64,000 nucleotides of DNA from NCBI RefSeq assembly GCF_003047295.1, contig NZ_PZYZ01000003.1:186001-250000 (forward strand), given 5' to 3'. This DNA comes from Nocardioides sediminis (lineage in GTDB: Bacteria; Actinomycetota; Actinomycetes; Propionibacteriales; Nocardioidaceae). The position numbers and the translations under genes were made by a program. Numbering within the stretch: the stretch's first letter is position 1; each line of letters begins with the position of its first letter. Shown in pieces: positions 23,151 through 31,537 of the stretch. The notes beneath the pieces were generated by a model. That model ran no database searches and was not told the origin of the DNA. It saw only the letters and a program-made list of their open reading frames with translations.

Positions 23151-24635
23151 TCAGTGCATGTGCATGCCGCCGACGGCACCCTCGGCGCGACCCGCGGGCA
23201 TCCGCACAAGGGCCACCACAGCCACCGCGGCAGCGATCGCCGCCGCGCCGACGAAGCCCCGCGAGAACGCGTCGGCCGCGCCGTCCGGGGTGGCCAGCGA
23301 TCCGGCCGTGCTGGCGACCGCGGACAGGACCGCGACGCCGAGCGCCGCGCCGACCTCGTGCCCGGTCATCAGGAAGCCGGACGCCACGCCGGCGTGGGAG
23401 GCCGGGATGCCGGCCATCGACGTCACCGAGACCGGCACGAAGACCATGCCGACGCCGATACCCGTCGCGACCAGGCCGGGCAGGAGGTCCGAGACGTAGG
23501 TGGCGCCCGCGTCGGCCGTGGAGAGGACGCCGGCCGCCGCGCCGACCACCACCAGGCCCGCGGCCGCCACCGTGCGCGATGACAGGTGGGTCAGCAGGTG
23601 CCGGGCCGCGACGGTGCCCACCGTGATGGCGAGCGCGAACGGCAGGAACGCGACGCCGGTCCGCAGCGGGGAGTAGCCGAGCACGGTCTGCAGGAAGATC
23701 GAGGTGAGGAAGACTGCGCCGACCAGGATGCCGGTGATGCCGAGCATCACGGCCGTCCCCGACACGAGTGCGTCGAGCTTCCACACGTGCGGGGGGAACA
23801 ACGGCTGGGCGGCGCGTCGCTCGATCCTGAGGAACGCGGCAAGGAGGACCAGCGAGGCGACCAGCCCCGTCACGGTGCGGACCGACCACCACCCGTGGGT
23901 GGCGGTGGCGCCCAGGGCGTAGGTGAGGCTGGCGAGGCCGGCGATGACCGTCAGTGCGCCCGGGACGTCGAAGGCTGCGAGACCGGGACGCTCCACGCGC
24001 TCGCGGGCGATGACGTGGTGCCCGACGGCGAGGGCCACGAGGCCGACGGGTCCGTTGATCCAGAAGATGAACTCCCAGCTCCACCAGGTCGTCACGGCGC
24101 CGCCGACCAGGACACCGGCAGCGACACCGAGGCTGCCCACCACTCCCCACAGGGCGAGGGCGGTCCGCCGCTGTGCGCCGGCGTACGTCGTGGTGATGAG
24201 CGAGAGCGCCGACGGGGTGAGCAGCGCTGCGCTGAGGCCCTGGACGGCGCGGGCGGCGACCAGCTGGGTGGCGCTCTCGGCGAACCCGCTGACGATCGAG
24301 GCGACCGTGAACAACGCCAGCCCGGTCAGGAACACGCCCCGCCTGGACAGCAGGTCGGCGATCCGACCGCCGAGGAGCAGGCCGCCGCCGGACATCATCA
24401 CGTACGCCGTGACGAGCCACTGCAGGCTCCCACCCTCGATGTCGAGGGAGCGCCCGATGGTGGGCAGGGCGGTGTTCACCACCGAGATGTCGAGCACGAC
24501 GAGGACCTGTGCGGCGAGGGCCACGGCGAGCAGGGACCAGGACGCTCGCGGCCCTGCCTCGATGTCGGGGTCGTGCGCGTGGCCGTGCGGGCCGTGCGCG
24601 TGGCCGGTGAGCTGGTGTGCGGAGGTGTCGGACAC
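23151..24635 (-). CDS. MFS drug exporter with His-rich ends (14 TM)
   Basis: 494-aa DHA2-family exporter. TM1 carries LVVLDISVVNTALPTI, motif A reads GRIADLLSRRGVF, and fourteen helices fit. The GTG start at 24635 is supported by a GAGGAGA ribosome site five bases away. Unusual are a soluble N-terminal tail with seven histidines in about 20 residues (HQLTGHAHGPHGHAHD) and a C-terminal MHMH, which could bind a metal ion and sense or buffer it. It is 40 bp after the alpha/beta hydrolase gene and 94 bp before the zinc-ribbon gene. The second MFS gene nearby is a distinct protein of the same subfamily and not a recent copy. Confidence 0.9.
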   Translation of the reverse strand: MSDTSAHQLTGHAHGPHGHAHDPDIEAGPRASWSLLAVALAAQVLVVLDISVVNTALPTIGRSLDIEGGSLQWLVTAYVMMSGGGLLLGGRIADLLSRRGVFLTGLALFTVASIVSGFAESATQLVAARAVQGLSAALLTPSALSLITTTYAGAQRRTALALWGVVGSLGVAAGVLVGGAVTTWWSWEFIFWINGPVGLVALAVGHHVIARERVERPGLAAFDVPGALTVIAGLASLTYALGATATHGWWSVRTVTGLVASLVLLAAFLRIERRAAQPLFPPHVWKLDALVSGTAVMLGITGILVGAVFLTSIFLQTVLGYSPLRTGVAFLPFALAITVGTVAARHLLTHLSSRTVAAAGLVVVGAAAGVLSTADAGATYVSDLLPGLVATGIGVGMVFVPVSVTSMAGIPASHAGVASGFLMTGHEVGAALGVAVLSAVASTAGSLATPDGAADAFSRGFVGAAAIAAAVAVVALVRMPAGRAEGAVGGMHMH

Positions 24636-24675
24636 GGGATTCTCCTCAGGTCGGTCGGACGTCGGGGTGGAGCGG

Positions 24676-26043
24676 TCAGGGGGTCGCCACGGACGCGCCG
24701 GTGCGCACGGCGTGGACGACGGAGGCGATCGCACGCACCGACGCGGCGGCGCCGTGGGGGTCCTCGACGACGCCGGCGTGGGTGGCGTCGACCGTTCGGT
24801 GGACCGAGTCGATGGACAGGGCCGCCATGCGGTCCTGGGCCTCGCCCCAGCCCTCGGTCCCATGGAGGGACTCCGAGGCGGTCAGCACCGCGAGCGGGCG
24901 CTCACCGAGCGTGGTCAGGGCCTGGGCCTGCCGGAACACCTCGGGGACGACAGAAAGCTCGTCGCGACTGTTGCGTGCCGCACGAGGGGAGGACACCCAG
25001 GCGTCGACCACTGCCGCATCCGCCGCGGGGAGGTGGGAGCCGGCCAGCGCGGCTCCCAGGCCGAGCCGCGCCAGCGTGGGCATGAGGCCGTAGGCGCGCC
25101 GCATGAGGGCGTACTGGACGGGGTAGCTGGGGACGGCGGTGAACTGGTGCGGGCTGGAGCTGTCCAGCAGCACCATCCCGGCCACCGAGTCGGGGTACCG
25201 GTCGGCATACGTCATGGCGTAGGGGCCGCCGGTGGAGTGACCTGCCAGGACGAACGGCCCCCGCTCCCCCGCCGCGGACAGCAGGGTGTGGAGGTCCTCG
25301 GCAGCTGCGACGCCGTCCTGCGGCGTCGCGACGTCGTCGCTCCAGCCCTGCCCGGCGCGGTCGTAGGCGCAGACCCGGGTGGTGCCGCTGACACCGTCGA
25401 CGATCCGGGACCACGAGGCCGAGAACTCACCGAGACCGCTGAACAGGACCAGGGTCGGACCGTCCCCACCGCGGCAGTCGAGGTGCAGCCGGTGGTCGCC
25501 CACGACGTACGTACGGCCGGGCGCCGGGTAGGACCGCGCCACGTCCCGCGACGCGATGTTCTCCGCGGTGGCGGCGACCGAGGCCGCGACCAGCAGCGCG
25601 AGGACGCCGGCGACCAGCCGACGCGCCGTACCGGTCAGGGTCCGTCGCATCCGGAGGAAGGTCCACGCGGCGAGGAGCAGCATCAGCGGGGGCCAGACCC
25701 AGCTGAGCGCGGAGAGCGCGGCGTCGCCGGGGGCGGTGGTCAGGAGGACCGCTCCGGTGGCGGTCATGGCCACCGCAGGGACCGTGGCCCAGCCCTGGGT
25801 CCGACCGGCCGCGCGCCCGCACAGGAACCGGAGCACCGTCCAGCCGAGCCCGAAGCCCACCAGCGCCGAGCCGGTGGTGACGGCCTCGGTGGCGCCCGGG
25901 AGCACCACCATGGTCAGGAGCAGCGCGGCCGCCGCGCCGGTCGCCAGAGAGGCGAGGACGACCCGCGTGAGGCGCGGCTCCCCTGCACCCGCGACGCCGT
26001 GACGTCCGGCCGGTCGGGTGGGGTGGTGGACGTGGGCGCTCAT
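24676..26043 (-). CDS. Membrane-anchored alpha/beta hydrolase
   Basis: 455-aa protein with five TM helices in the first 165 residues and an alpha/beta-hydrolase domain after that, probably outside the membrane. The nucleophile elbow is AGHSTGGPYA (Ser270); an oxyanion loop FSGLGEFSASW precedes it, the acid is in the stretch after strand 6-7, and the base is probably the His in VDATHAG. The family includes esterases, lipases and epoxide hydrolases with varied substrates. It is the second gene of a minus-strand run headed by the LuxR regulator, 113 bp upstream, and is followed by the exporter after 40 bp. That suggests release or detoxification of a compound that the exporters then remove. Confidence 0.85.
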   Translation of the reverse strand: MSAHVHHPTRPAGRHGVAGAGEPRLTRVVLASLATGAAAALLLTMVVLPGATEAVTTGSALVGFGLGWTVLRFLCGRAAGRTQGWATVPAVAMTATGAVLLTTAPGDAALSALSWVWPPLMLLLAAWTFLRMRRTLTGTARRLVAGVLALLVAASVAATAENIASRDVARSYPAPGRTYVVGDHRLHLDCRGGDGPTLVLFSGLGEFSASWSRIVDGVSGTTRVCAYDRAGQGWSDDVATPQDGVAAAEDLHTLLSAAGERGPFVLAGHSTGGPYAMTYADRYPDSVAGMVLLDSSSPHQFTAVPSYPVQYALMRRAYGLMPTLARLGLGAALAGSHLPAADAAVVDAWVSSPRAARNSRDELSVVPEVFRQAQALTTLGERPLAVLTASESLHGTEGWGEAQDRMAALSIDSVHRTVDATHAGVVEDPHGAAASVRAIASVVHAVRTGASVATP

Positions 26044-26156
26044 GGGCCTCTCGCTCTCGCAGTCGACGGGTGGTGGACTGCTGTCGAGCGTGCGGCGTAC
26101 GGCGTGCGGTCACCCCGGTCAGATGGCCGGGATGTGCGGGCCCAGGTGTGGCCGGG

Positions 26157-28892
26157 TCAGGCCAGGTCGAGCCGGGCCAGCTCGCCGCGAGAGGTGACGC
26201 CGGCCTTGGCGAAGACGTTGCGCAGGTGGAAGGCGACCGTCCGCGGCGAGATCCAGCACTGGGCGGCCACGTCCTTGTTGGACATCCCCGAGCTGACCAG
26301 CTGGGCGATCTTGAGCTCCGTGGGAGTGAGCTGCACCAGCGTCGAGGGATCCCGCTTGCGGGCCGTCTCCCCGGAGGCGCGCAGCTCCTGCTCGGCGCGC
26401 GACACCAGTGCTTCCGCGCGCACGTCCCGGAAGGTCTCGAGGGCCCGGCGCAGGTGCTGCCGGGCGTCGACACGACGCTGGCTGCGACGCAGCCAGTCGC
26501 CGTACGCGAGCTCGGACCGCGCGACGTCGAGCGGACGCCCGACGTGCTCGGGGTCCGACGTCGCCTCCCGGAAGAGCGGCTCGGACTCCTCGTCCCTTGC
26601 GGTGAGGGCGCGCCCGAACGCCACCGTCGCCACCGCCCACGGGCGCCGTGTCGCGCCGGCGAACGCCGCGAGCTCCTCGGTCCACTCCCGTGCGGTCCCG
26701 GTCTCCCCGGCACGGACCGCGGCCTCGATCCGCTCCGGCGCGGCCAGCCGCGCGATCACCGGGAGCCGGACGCGGGAGAGGTGGTGGAGGGCGCCGGCGG
26801 TGTCGCCCGCACCGGCGGCACGCACGCCCATGGCCCAGCGCGTCAGGTCGTGCACCGGGTCGGCGGTGATCCCCAGCGGGTGGGCGACGACGAGCCGCTC
26901 CAGCTGGGACAGCAGGTCGTCGTAGTCCTCGCGGCCCTGCTGGGCCGCGAGGAGGGTGAGCCAGGCGACCGGCAGCGCGGTCATCGCGGGCTGGCCGATG
27001 CCCGCGGCGAGGGCGATCGCCTCCTCGGCGCCCACCCGCAGCGCGACATGGTCGCCGGCGACGTAGTGGCCGAAGCCCAGCCGCTGCAGGCAGTAGACCA
27101 CCGCCGTGGCCGCCCCCGCCTCCCGCGCACGGGAGAGGGCGTAGGAGTAGTACTGCTGCTGGCGGTGGTCGTCGCCCAGCTGGAGCGCGGAGTTCGCGAG
27201 GTTCCACAGCACGTCACGGTCGTCGACCTCCTCGCCGATGTCGGAGGCGACGTCGAGCGCCTCCACGGCCGCCGACCACCTCCCCTCCGCCACCGCGGTC
27301 ATGGCGACCAGCATCTGCCGCAGGCACCGTGTGCGGGGCGACCCGTCCTCGGCGGTGGCGGCGAGGAGCGCGTCCGACCGCAACGGCGTACCGCTGTCGG
27401 CACCGAAGGTGCGCATCACGGCGGCCGCGACACCGATGTCCAGCGCACGGACGGGGTCCCGCAGCAGCACCGCGTGTGCGGCGTCGACGAAGATCCGGTG
27501 CGCCTCGGGAGCCGATCCCACGTTGACCTCGATGTGGCCGCGCACGCGGGCGACGTCGCAGAGCAGCAGCGGGTCGTCCGTCGCCTCGCGGGCCGCGTCC
27601 AGCAGGGCCCGCGCCTGCGCAGCCCGACCGCACGCCCACGCGCTGCGAGCGGCGGCGAAGGTGAGCTGGGCACGACGCTCCGTGTCCGTCGACAGCTCTG
27701 CACCACGTCCGTACGCCGCGAGCGCCGCGACGTGGCCCCCGCGCCGTGCCGCCCGAGCGCCGACCTCCGCGAGGGCGCCGGCCAGCTCCTCGTCGGGCCC
27801 GTCCGCGGCGTACGCCCGGTGCCAGGTCACGCGGTCCGGCTCGCCGCCCCCGGACAGCGCAGCCGCGAGTGCCTCGTGCGCACGGCGTCGGTCGGTCCCG
27901 GACGCTGCCTGGTAGATCGCCGAGCGCACCAGCGGGTGACGCAGCGAGACGGTGGTCGTGTCGTCGACCAGCAAGCCGGACCCGAGGGCACCCCGCAGCG
28001 CGTCGTCGTCGAGTCCCGCCAGCGACGACGCACCTCGCAGCACGTCGAGCCGGCCGGTGTCGTCGGCGGCCGCGAGCAGCAGCAGGTGCTGCACCGGGGC
28101 GGCGAGCCGGCGGCAGCGGTCGAGGAAGGCGCGCTCGACGTGGACGCTGAGGTGGAGGGTGCTCGGGAGGGCGGCGGACCCGGCGAGCTGGTCCGGCGTG
28201 AGCTCCCCGGGCAGCTCGAGCAGCGCGAGCGGGTTGCCCCCCGTCTCTGCGATGAGCCGTTCGGCGACGGCACCGGTCGCGTCCTCGCCCCACCGCCCCG
28301 CCAGGAGCGTGCGGGCCGCATCGTCGTCCAGGCCGGTGACGGTGACCTCAGGCAGGCCCGACGCCTCGAACATGTCACCGGTGGCCTCCCGGGCGGCGAA
28401 GACCAACGCGACGCGGTCGGCACCCAGCCTCCGGGCGCAGAACAGCAGCGAGCCGGCCGTGGCAGGGTCGAGCCAGTGTGCGTCGTCGACGACGCACACC
28501 ACCAGTCGTTCCTCGGCCGCCGCCGTCAGCAGGGACAAGGTCGCCACACCCACCAGGAACGGCTCGACGGACGGGCCGTCCTCCTCCCCGAAGGCCACCC
28601 GCAGAGCCCGGGCCTGCGGGGCCGGCAGGTCGTCACGCAGGCGGCCCAGGGGACGCAGGAGACGGTGCAGGGCTGCGAACGCCAGCGGCGCCTCGGCCTC
28701 GAAGCCCTGTGCGCGCAGGACCGTCGCCTCCCCCGCGTCGGCGACGAGCGCGTCGAGCAGCGCCGACTTCCCGACCCCCGGCTCGCCGCGCACGACGACG
28801 CTCCCGGCGGTCCCGTGCCGCGCTCGCTCCACGAGCGCTCCCAGGAGTGCCCGTTCGGACTCCCGGCCGACCAGCACGTCCTGAACGTACAC
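26157..28892 (-). CDS. LAL-type LuxR transcriptional regulator
   Basis: 911-aa large ATP-binding LuxR (LAL) regulator. An N-terminal AAA/STAND ATPase has Walker A GEPGVGKSALL (about residues 34-44) and Walker B VVCVVDDAHWLD. The middle consists of TPR-like helices, and the C-terminus holds the LuxR helix-turn-helix LTPTELKIAQLVSSGMSNKD...SPRTVAFHLRNVF. Such proteins activate sugar, antibiotic or catabolic operons after binding ATP and an inducer. The start is the GTG at 28892, since upstream residues are filler. It is transcribed in the same direction as the hydrolase-MFS-ribbon-MFS genes and is divergent to the DJ-1-like gene, so it may control one or both. Confidence 0.9.
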   Translation of the reverse strand: MYVQDVLVGRESERALLGALVERARHGTAGSVVVRGEPGVGKSALLDALVADAGEATVLRAQGFEAEAPLAFAALHRLLRPLGRLRDDLPAPQARALRVAFGEEDGPSVEPFLVGVATLSLLTAAAEERLVVCVVDDAHWLDPATAGSLLFCARRLGADRVALVFAAREATGDMFEASGLPEVTVTGLDDDAARTLLAGRWGEDATGAVAERLIAETGGNPLALLELPGELTPDQLAGSAALPSTLHLSVHVERAFLDRCRRLAAPVQHLLLLAAADDTGRLDVLRGASSLAGLDDDALRGALGSGLLVDDTTTVSLRHPLVRSAIYQAASGTDRRRAHEALAAALSGGGEPDRVTWHRAYAADGPDEELAGALAEVGARAARRGGHVAALAAYGRGAELSTDTERRAQLTFAAARSAWACGRAAQARALLDAAREATDDPLLLCDVARVRGHIEVNVGSAPEAHRIFVDAAHAVLLRDPVRALDIGVAAAVMRTFGADSGTPLRSDALLAATAEDGSPRTRCLRQMLVAMTAVAEGRWSAAVEALDVASDIGEEVDDRDVLWNLANSALQLGDDHRQQQYYSYALSRAREAGAATAVVYCLQRLGFGHYVAGDHVALRVGAEEAIALAAGIGQPAMTALPVAWLTLLAAQQGREDYDDLLSQLERLVVAHPLGITADPVHDLTRWAMGVRAAGAGDTAGALHHLSRVRLPVIARLAAPERIEAAVRAGETGTAREWTEELAAFAGATRRPWAVATVAFGRALTARDEESEPLFREATSDPEHVGRPLDVARSELAYGDWLRRSQRRVDARQHLRRALETFRDVRAEALVSRAEQELRASGETARKRDPSTLVQLTPTELKIAQLVSSGMSNKDVAAQCWISPRTVAFHLRNVFAKAGVTSRGELARLDLA

Positions 28893-29026
28893 GGTGTCGG
28901 ACCGCCCCCGGCTGGGGCCGAGACCGGCACTTTGACCGGGGCGACGGCACCCCGTCCGCCCGCAGGCTGGGACCACGTCCGGCGCCCCTTCGCCGCCCGG
29001 CGACGAGCAGCCGCAGGAGGCATCCG

Positions 29027-29665
29027 ATGCACCACGACTCCCCCATCGCCCTCGCGCCCTCCGCACCGTGCGGACGGCGGCGACAGATCGGGCTGCTCCT
29101 CTTCGACGGCGTCGAGGAGCTGGACGCGGTCGGCCCGTGGGAGGTCCTCTCCCACTGGACCCGGGAGTTCGCCGACGACGGCTGGGAGGCCGTCTGCCTC
29201 TCGGTCGACGGAGCGCCCGTCACCGGCGCCAAGTCCCTGGTGCTGGGCGCGCACCACTCGGTCCGGGTCGCTCCCCCGCTCGACGTGCTGATCCACCCCG
29301 GCGGGCCCGGCACACGGCCGATGCTGCACGACCCGGGCCACCTGGCCTGGGTCCGGAGCCAGCGCGACTCGGTCCCGCTGATGGCCTCGGTCTGCACCGG
29401 GAGCCTGGTCTACGCGGCGGCCGGCCTGCTCACCGGCCGACGGGCCACCACCCACTGGGCGTCGCTCAACCTGCTCTCCGAGATCGACCCGACCGTCGTC
29501 ACCGACGTCGACGCCCGTTTCGTCGACGACGGCGACCTGGTCACCAGCGCCGGGGTGAGCGCGGGGATCGACATGGCCCTGCACCTCGTGGCCCGGCTCG
29601 CGTCCGTCGAGCGCGCCCGCGAGGTACGCCGTCACCTCCAGTACGACCCGATGCCCCCGATCTGA
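29027..29665 (+). CDS. DJ-1/PfpI-family protein (isonitrile hydratase-like)
   Basis: 212-aa DJ-1/PfpI-fold protein. The opening QIGLLLFDGVEELDAVGPWEVL and the nucleophile elbow MASVCTGSLVYAAAGLLTGRRATTHW (Cys123) match the isonitrile hydratase/AraC-N-domain branch of the family. The enzymes hydrate or cleave small carbon-nitrogen compounds, but several members are only regulatory domains; this one has no HTH. The ATG follows an AGGAGG site by six bases. It is divergent from the LAL regulator, with 134 bp between, and 40 bp ahead of an alcohol-dehydrogenase-like gene on the same strand, so the two could be regulated by it. Confidence 0.85.
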   Translation: MHHDSPIALAPSAPCGRRRQIGLLLFDGVEELDAVGPWEVLSHWTREFADDGWEAVCLSVDGAPVTGAKSLVLGAHHSVRVAPPLDVLIHPGGPGTRPMLHDPGHLAWVRSQRDSVPLMASVCTGSLVYAAAGLLTGRRATTHWASLNLLSEIDPTVVTDVDARFVDDGDLVTSAGVSAGIDMALHLVARLASVERAREVRRHLQYDPMPPI

Positions 29666-29705
29666 CATCCACGCCTGCAACCACTCCGACGAAAGGACTG
29701 CCACC

Positions 29706-30707
29706 ATGACCTCGTCCCACGACCTCACCGGCACCGCCACGATGCGTGCGATCACCCAGGACCGCTACGGCGGCTCCGACGTCCTGCGGCTCGCCCGCGT
29801 GCCCCGCCCCGTCGTCCGCGACGGGCAGGTGCTGCTCCGCGTGCACGCCGCGGGTCTCGACCGCGGCACCGAGCACCTGATGACCGGCAGGCCGTACGCC
29901 GTGCGGCTCGCGTCCGGCGTACGGCGTCCCAGGAACCCGGTGCCGGGCCGCGACGCGGCCGGGACGGTCGTGGAGGTCGGGTCGGGGGTGACCCGCTTCT
30001 CGCCGGGCGACGAGGTCTTCGGGGTCGCGCCCGGGTCCTTCGCGGAGTACGCGCTCGCCGACGCGGACAAGCTGGCCCACAAGCCGGTCGGCACCTCCTT
30101 CGCCGAGGCCGCGGTGGTGCCCGTCTCCGCCGGCACCGCGCTCCAGGCCCTCACCGGAGCGGGGAAGGTCCAGCCCGGGCAGTCCGTGCTCGTGACGGGC
30201 GCGTCCGGCGGCGTCGGCAGCTACGCCGTACAGCTGGCCGTCGACCTGGGAGCCGAGGTGACCGGGGTCTGCAGCGGCGCCAAGCGTGACCACGTCAGGG
30301 CCCTCGGTGCCCACCACGTCCTCGACCGCCGGTACGACGACTGGGCAGACGGGTCGCGCCGCTACGACCTCGTCCTCGACGTCGCGGGGAACCCGTCCCT
30401 GGGGCGGCTGCGCCGTGCGCTGACCCCGCGGGGGACGGCCGTGTTCGTCGGCGGCGAGGGCGCAGGCGTGGTCACCGGGATGAGCCGACAGCTCCGCGGG
30501 GCCCTGCTCTCGCCGTTCGTCGGGCAGCGGCTCGTCCTGCTCGTGGCGCGCGAGCGCGGCGCCGACTACGAACGACTCGGCGAGCTCGTCGCCGCCGGCC
30601 GGCTGGTCCCGAGCCTGGACCGGACGTTCCCGATGGAGCGCGCGGTCGATGCCGTCCGGCTGCTGGAGGACGGGACGGTCCGGGGCAAGGTCGCCGTCAC
30701 GATGTGA
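29706..30707 (+). CDS. NAD(P)-dependent quinone-oxidoreductase-like MDR protein
   Basis: 333-aa medium-chain dehydrogenase/reductase without the zinc-binding residues of true alcohol dehydrogenases. The N-terminal GroES-like domain holds YGGSDVLRLARVPRP and GRDAAGTVVEVGSGV. The Rossmann fold has SVLVTGASGGVGSYAVQLA with the nucleotide-binding AxGGVG. The C-terminus closes with DAVRLLEDGTVRGKVAVTM, the usual end of the zeta-crystallin/quinone reductase group. It reduces quinones or enones with NADPH. The ATG at 29706 lies behind AAAGGAC. It follows the DJ-1-like gene by 40 bp and probably shares its message. Confidence 0.9.
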   Translation: MTSSHDLTGTATMRAITQDRYGGSDVLRLARVPRPVVRDGQVLLRVHAAGLDRGTEHLMTGRPYAVRLASGVRRPRNPVPGRDAAGTVVEVGSGVTRFSPGDEVFGVAPGSFAEYALADADKLAHKPVGTSFAEAAVVPVSAGTALQALTGAGKVQPGQSVLVTGASGGVGSYAVQLAVDLGAEVTGVCSGAKRDHVRALGAHHVLDRRYDDWADGSRRYDLVLDVAGNPSLGRLRRALTPRGTAVFVGGEGAGVVTGMSRQLRGALLSPFVGQRLVLLVARERGADYERLGELVAAGRLVPSLDRTFPMERAVDAVRLLEDGTVRGKVAVTM

Positions 30708-30733
30708 CGGACGCGCCGGGCCGGCGTACGACG

Positions 30734-31399
30734 TCAGCCGGGAGGCCGGCTCGTGTCGGGAGGGTTGCCGAACAGGCGATCCAGCATGACGTGCGCCGAC
30801 ACCGCCCGGTGCTTGATCGGTGTGCGGTCGCAGCTGGCGGCCCCCACCAGGGTCTGCGCGATGTCGCGCACCTTCCGGTTGCTGTCGGCCGAGAACGCGC
30901 GCAGGAGCGCCCACGCCGTGTCGGCGTCCACGCTGTAGAGCTGCACGAGCACGCCCTTGGCCTGTTCAATCACCGCCCGGTGGTCCACGAAGTCTGCCAC
31001 CGCCGAGTCCAGCTCGGTGTCGATCACCTCCTGCCGCAGGTCGGTGATGTCGATGAGGTGGCCGATCACGACGGGGTCCCGGCCGCCGTCGTCCAGGTGG
31101 CCGGCCGCGATCACGACACGCTCCCTCTCGGTCGCGGTGCGGATCCGGTGCAGGAACGAGAACGGCTCATGCCGTTCGACGACCGCCTCGAGGGTCTCCC
31201 AGGCCGGCGCGACGTTCTCGGGGTGCAGGTGCCGCATGACCAGCTCGGTGGTCGGCACGACCTCGCCCGGGGCGAACCCGTGGATGCGGAACATGGTGTC
31301 CGACCACCACCACTCGTGCGTGTCGGGCCGATAGGTCCAACGCCCCACGAGCGCAGCCTGCGAGGCGCTGAACGCGCCGCCGGCCGTCCTCTGGGTCAT
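30734..31399 (-). CDS. PAS-ANTAR regulator
   Basis: 221-aa protein with an N-terminal PAS-3-type domain (residues about 12-115; VGRWTYRPDTHEWWWSDTMFRIHGF) and a C-terminal ANTAR domain (about 140-195; VIEQAKGVLVQLYSVDADTAW). ANTAR domains bind paired RNA hairpins and prevent transcription termination; PAS domains supply the signal. Two starts are possible: the ATG at 31399 with AGGA nine bases away, or the ATG at 31432 with GAGG. It is divergent from cstA with about 105-140 bp between and so may sense starvation or redox state. No paired hairpin target was found by eye in the cstA leader. Confidence 0.85.
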   Translation of the reverse strand: MTQRTAGGAFSASQAALVGRWTYRPDTHEWWWSDTMFRIHGFAPGEVVPTTELVMRHLHPENVAPAWETLEAVVERHEPFSFLHRIRTATERERVVIAAGHLDDGGRDPVVIGHLIDITDLRQEVIDTELDSAVADFVDHRAVIEQAKGVLVQLYSVDADTAWALLRAFSADSNRKVRDIAQTLVGAASCDRTPIKHRAVSAHVMLDRLFGNPPDTSRPPG

Positions 31400-31537
31400 G
31401 GACGAATCCTGCCCGCCCGGGGCGCGGCTCATCAACCGCCTCGCACCCGACCTCTTGTCGTGGACCCCTCGCACGGAGTAGAGATCAGGCGTAGGCGTGG
31501 CCCGGCCCAGGCACGCTCCAGCTCGGAGGAGGACACC

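Noticed and set aside
31433-31537. ANTAR-type paired hairpins in the cstA leader
   Set aside because: No two stem-loops with matching hexaloops could be drawn.
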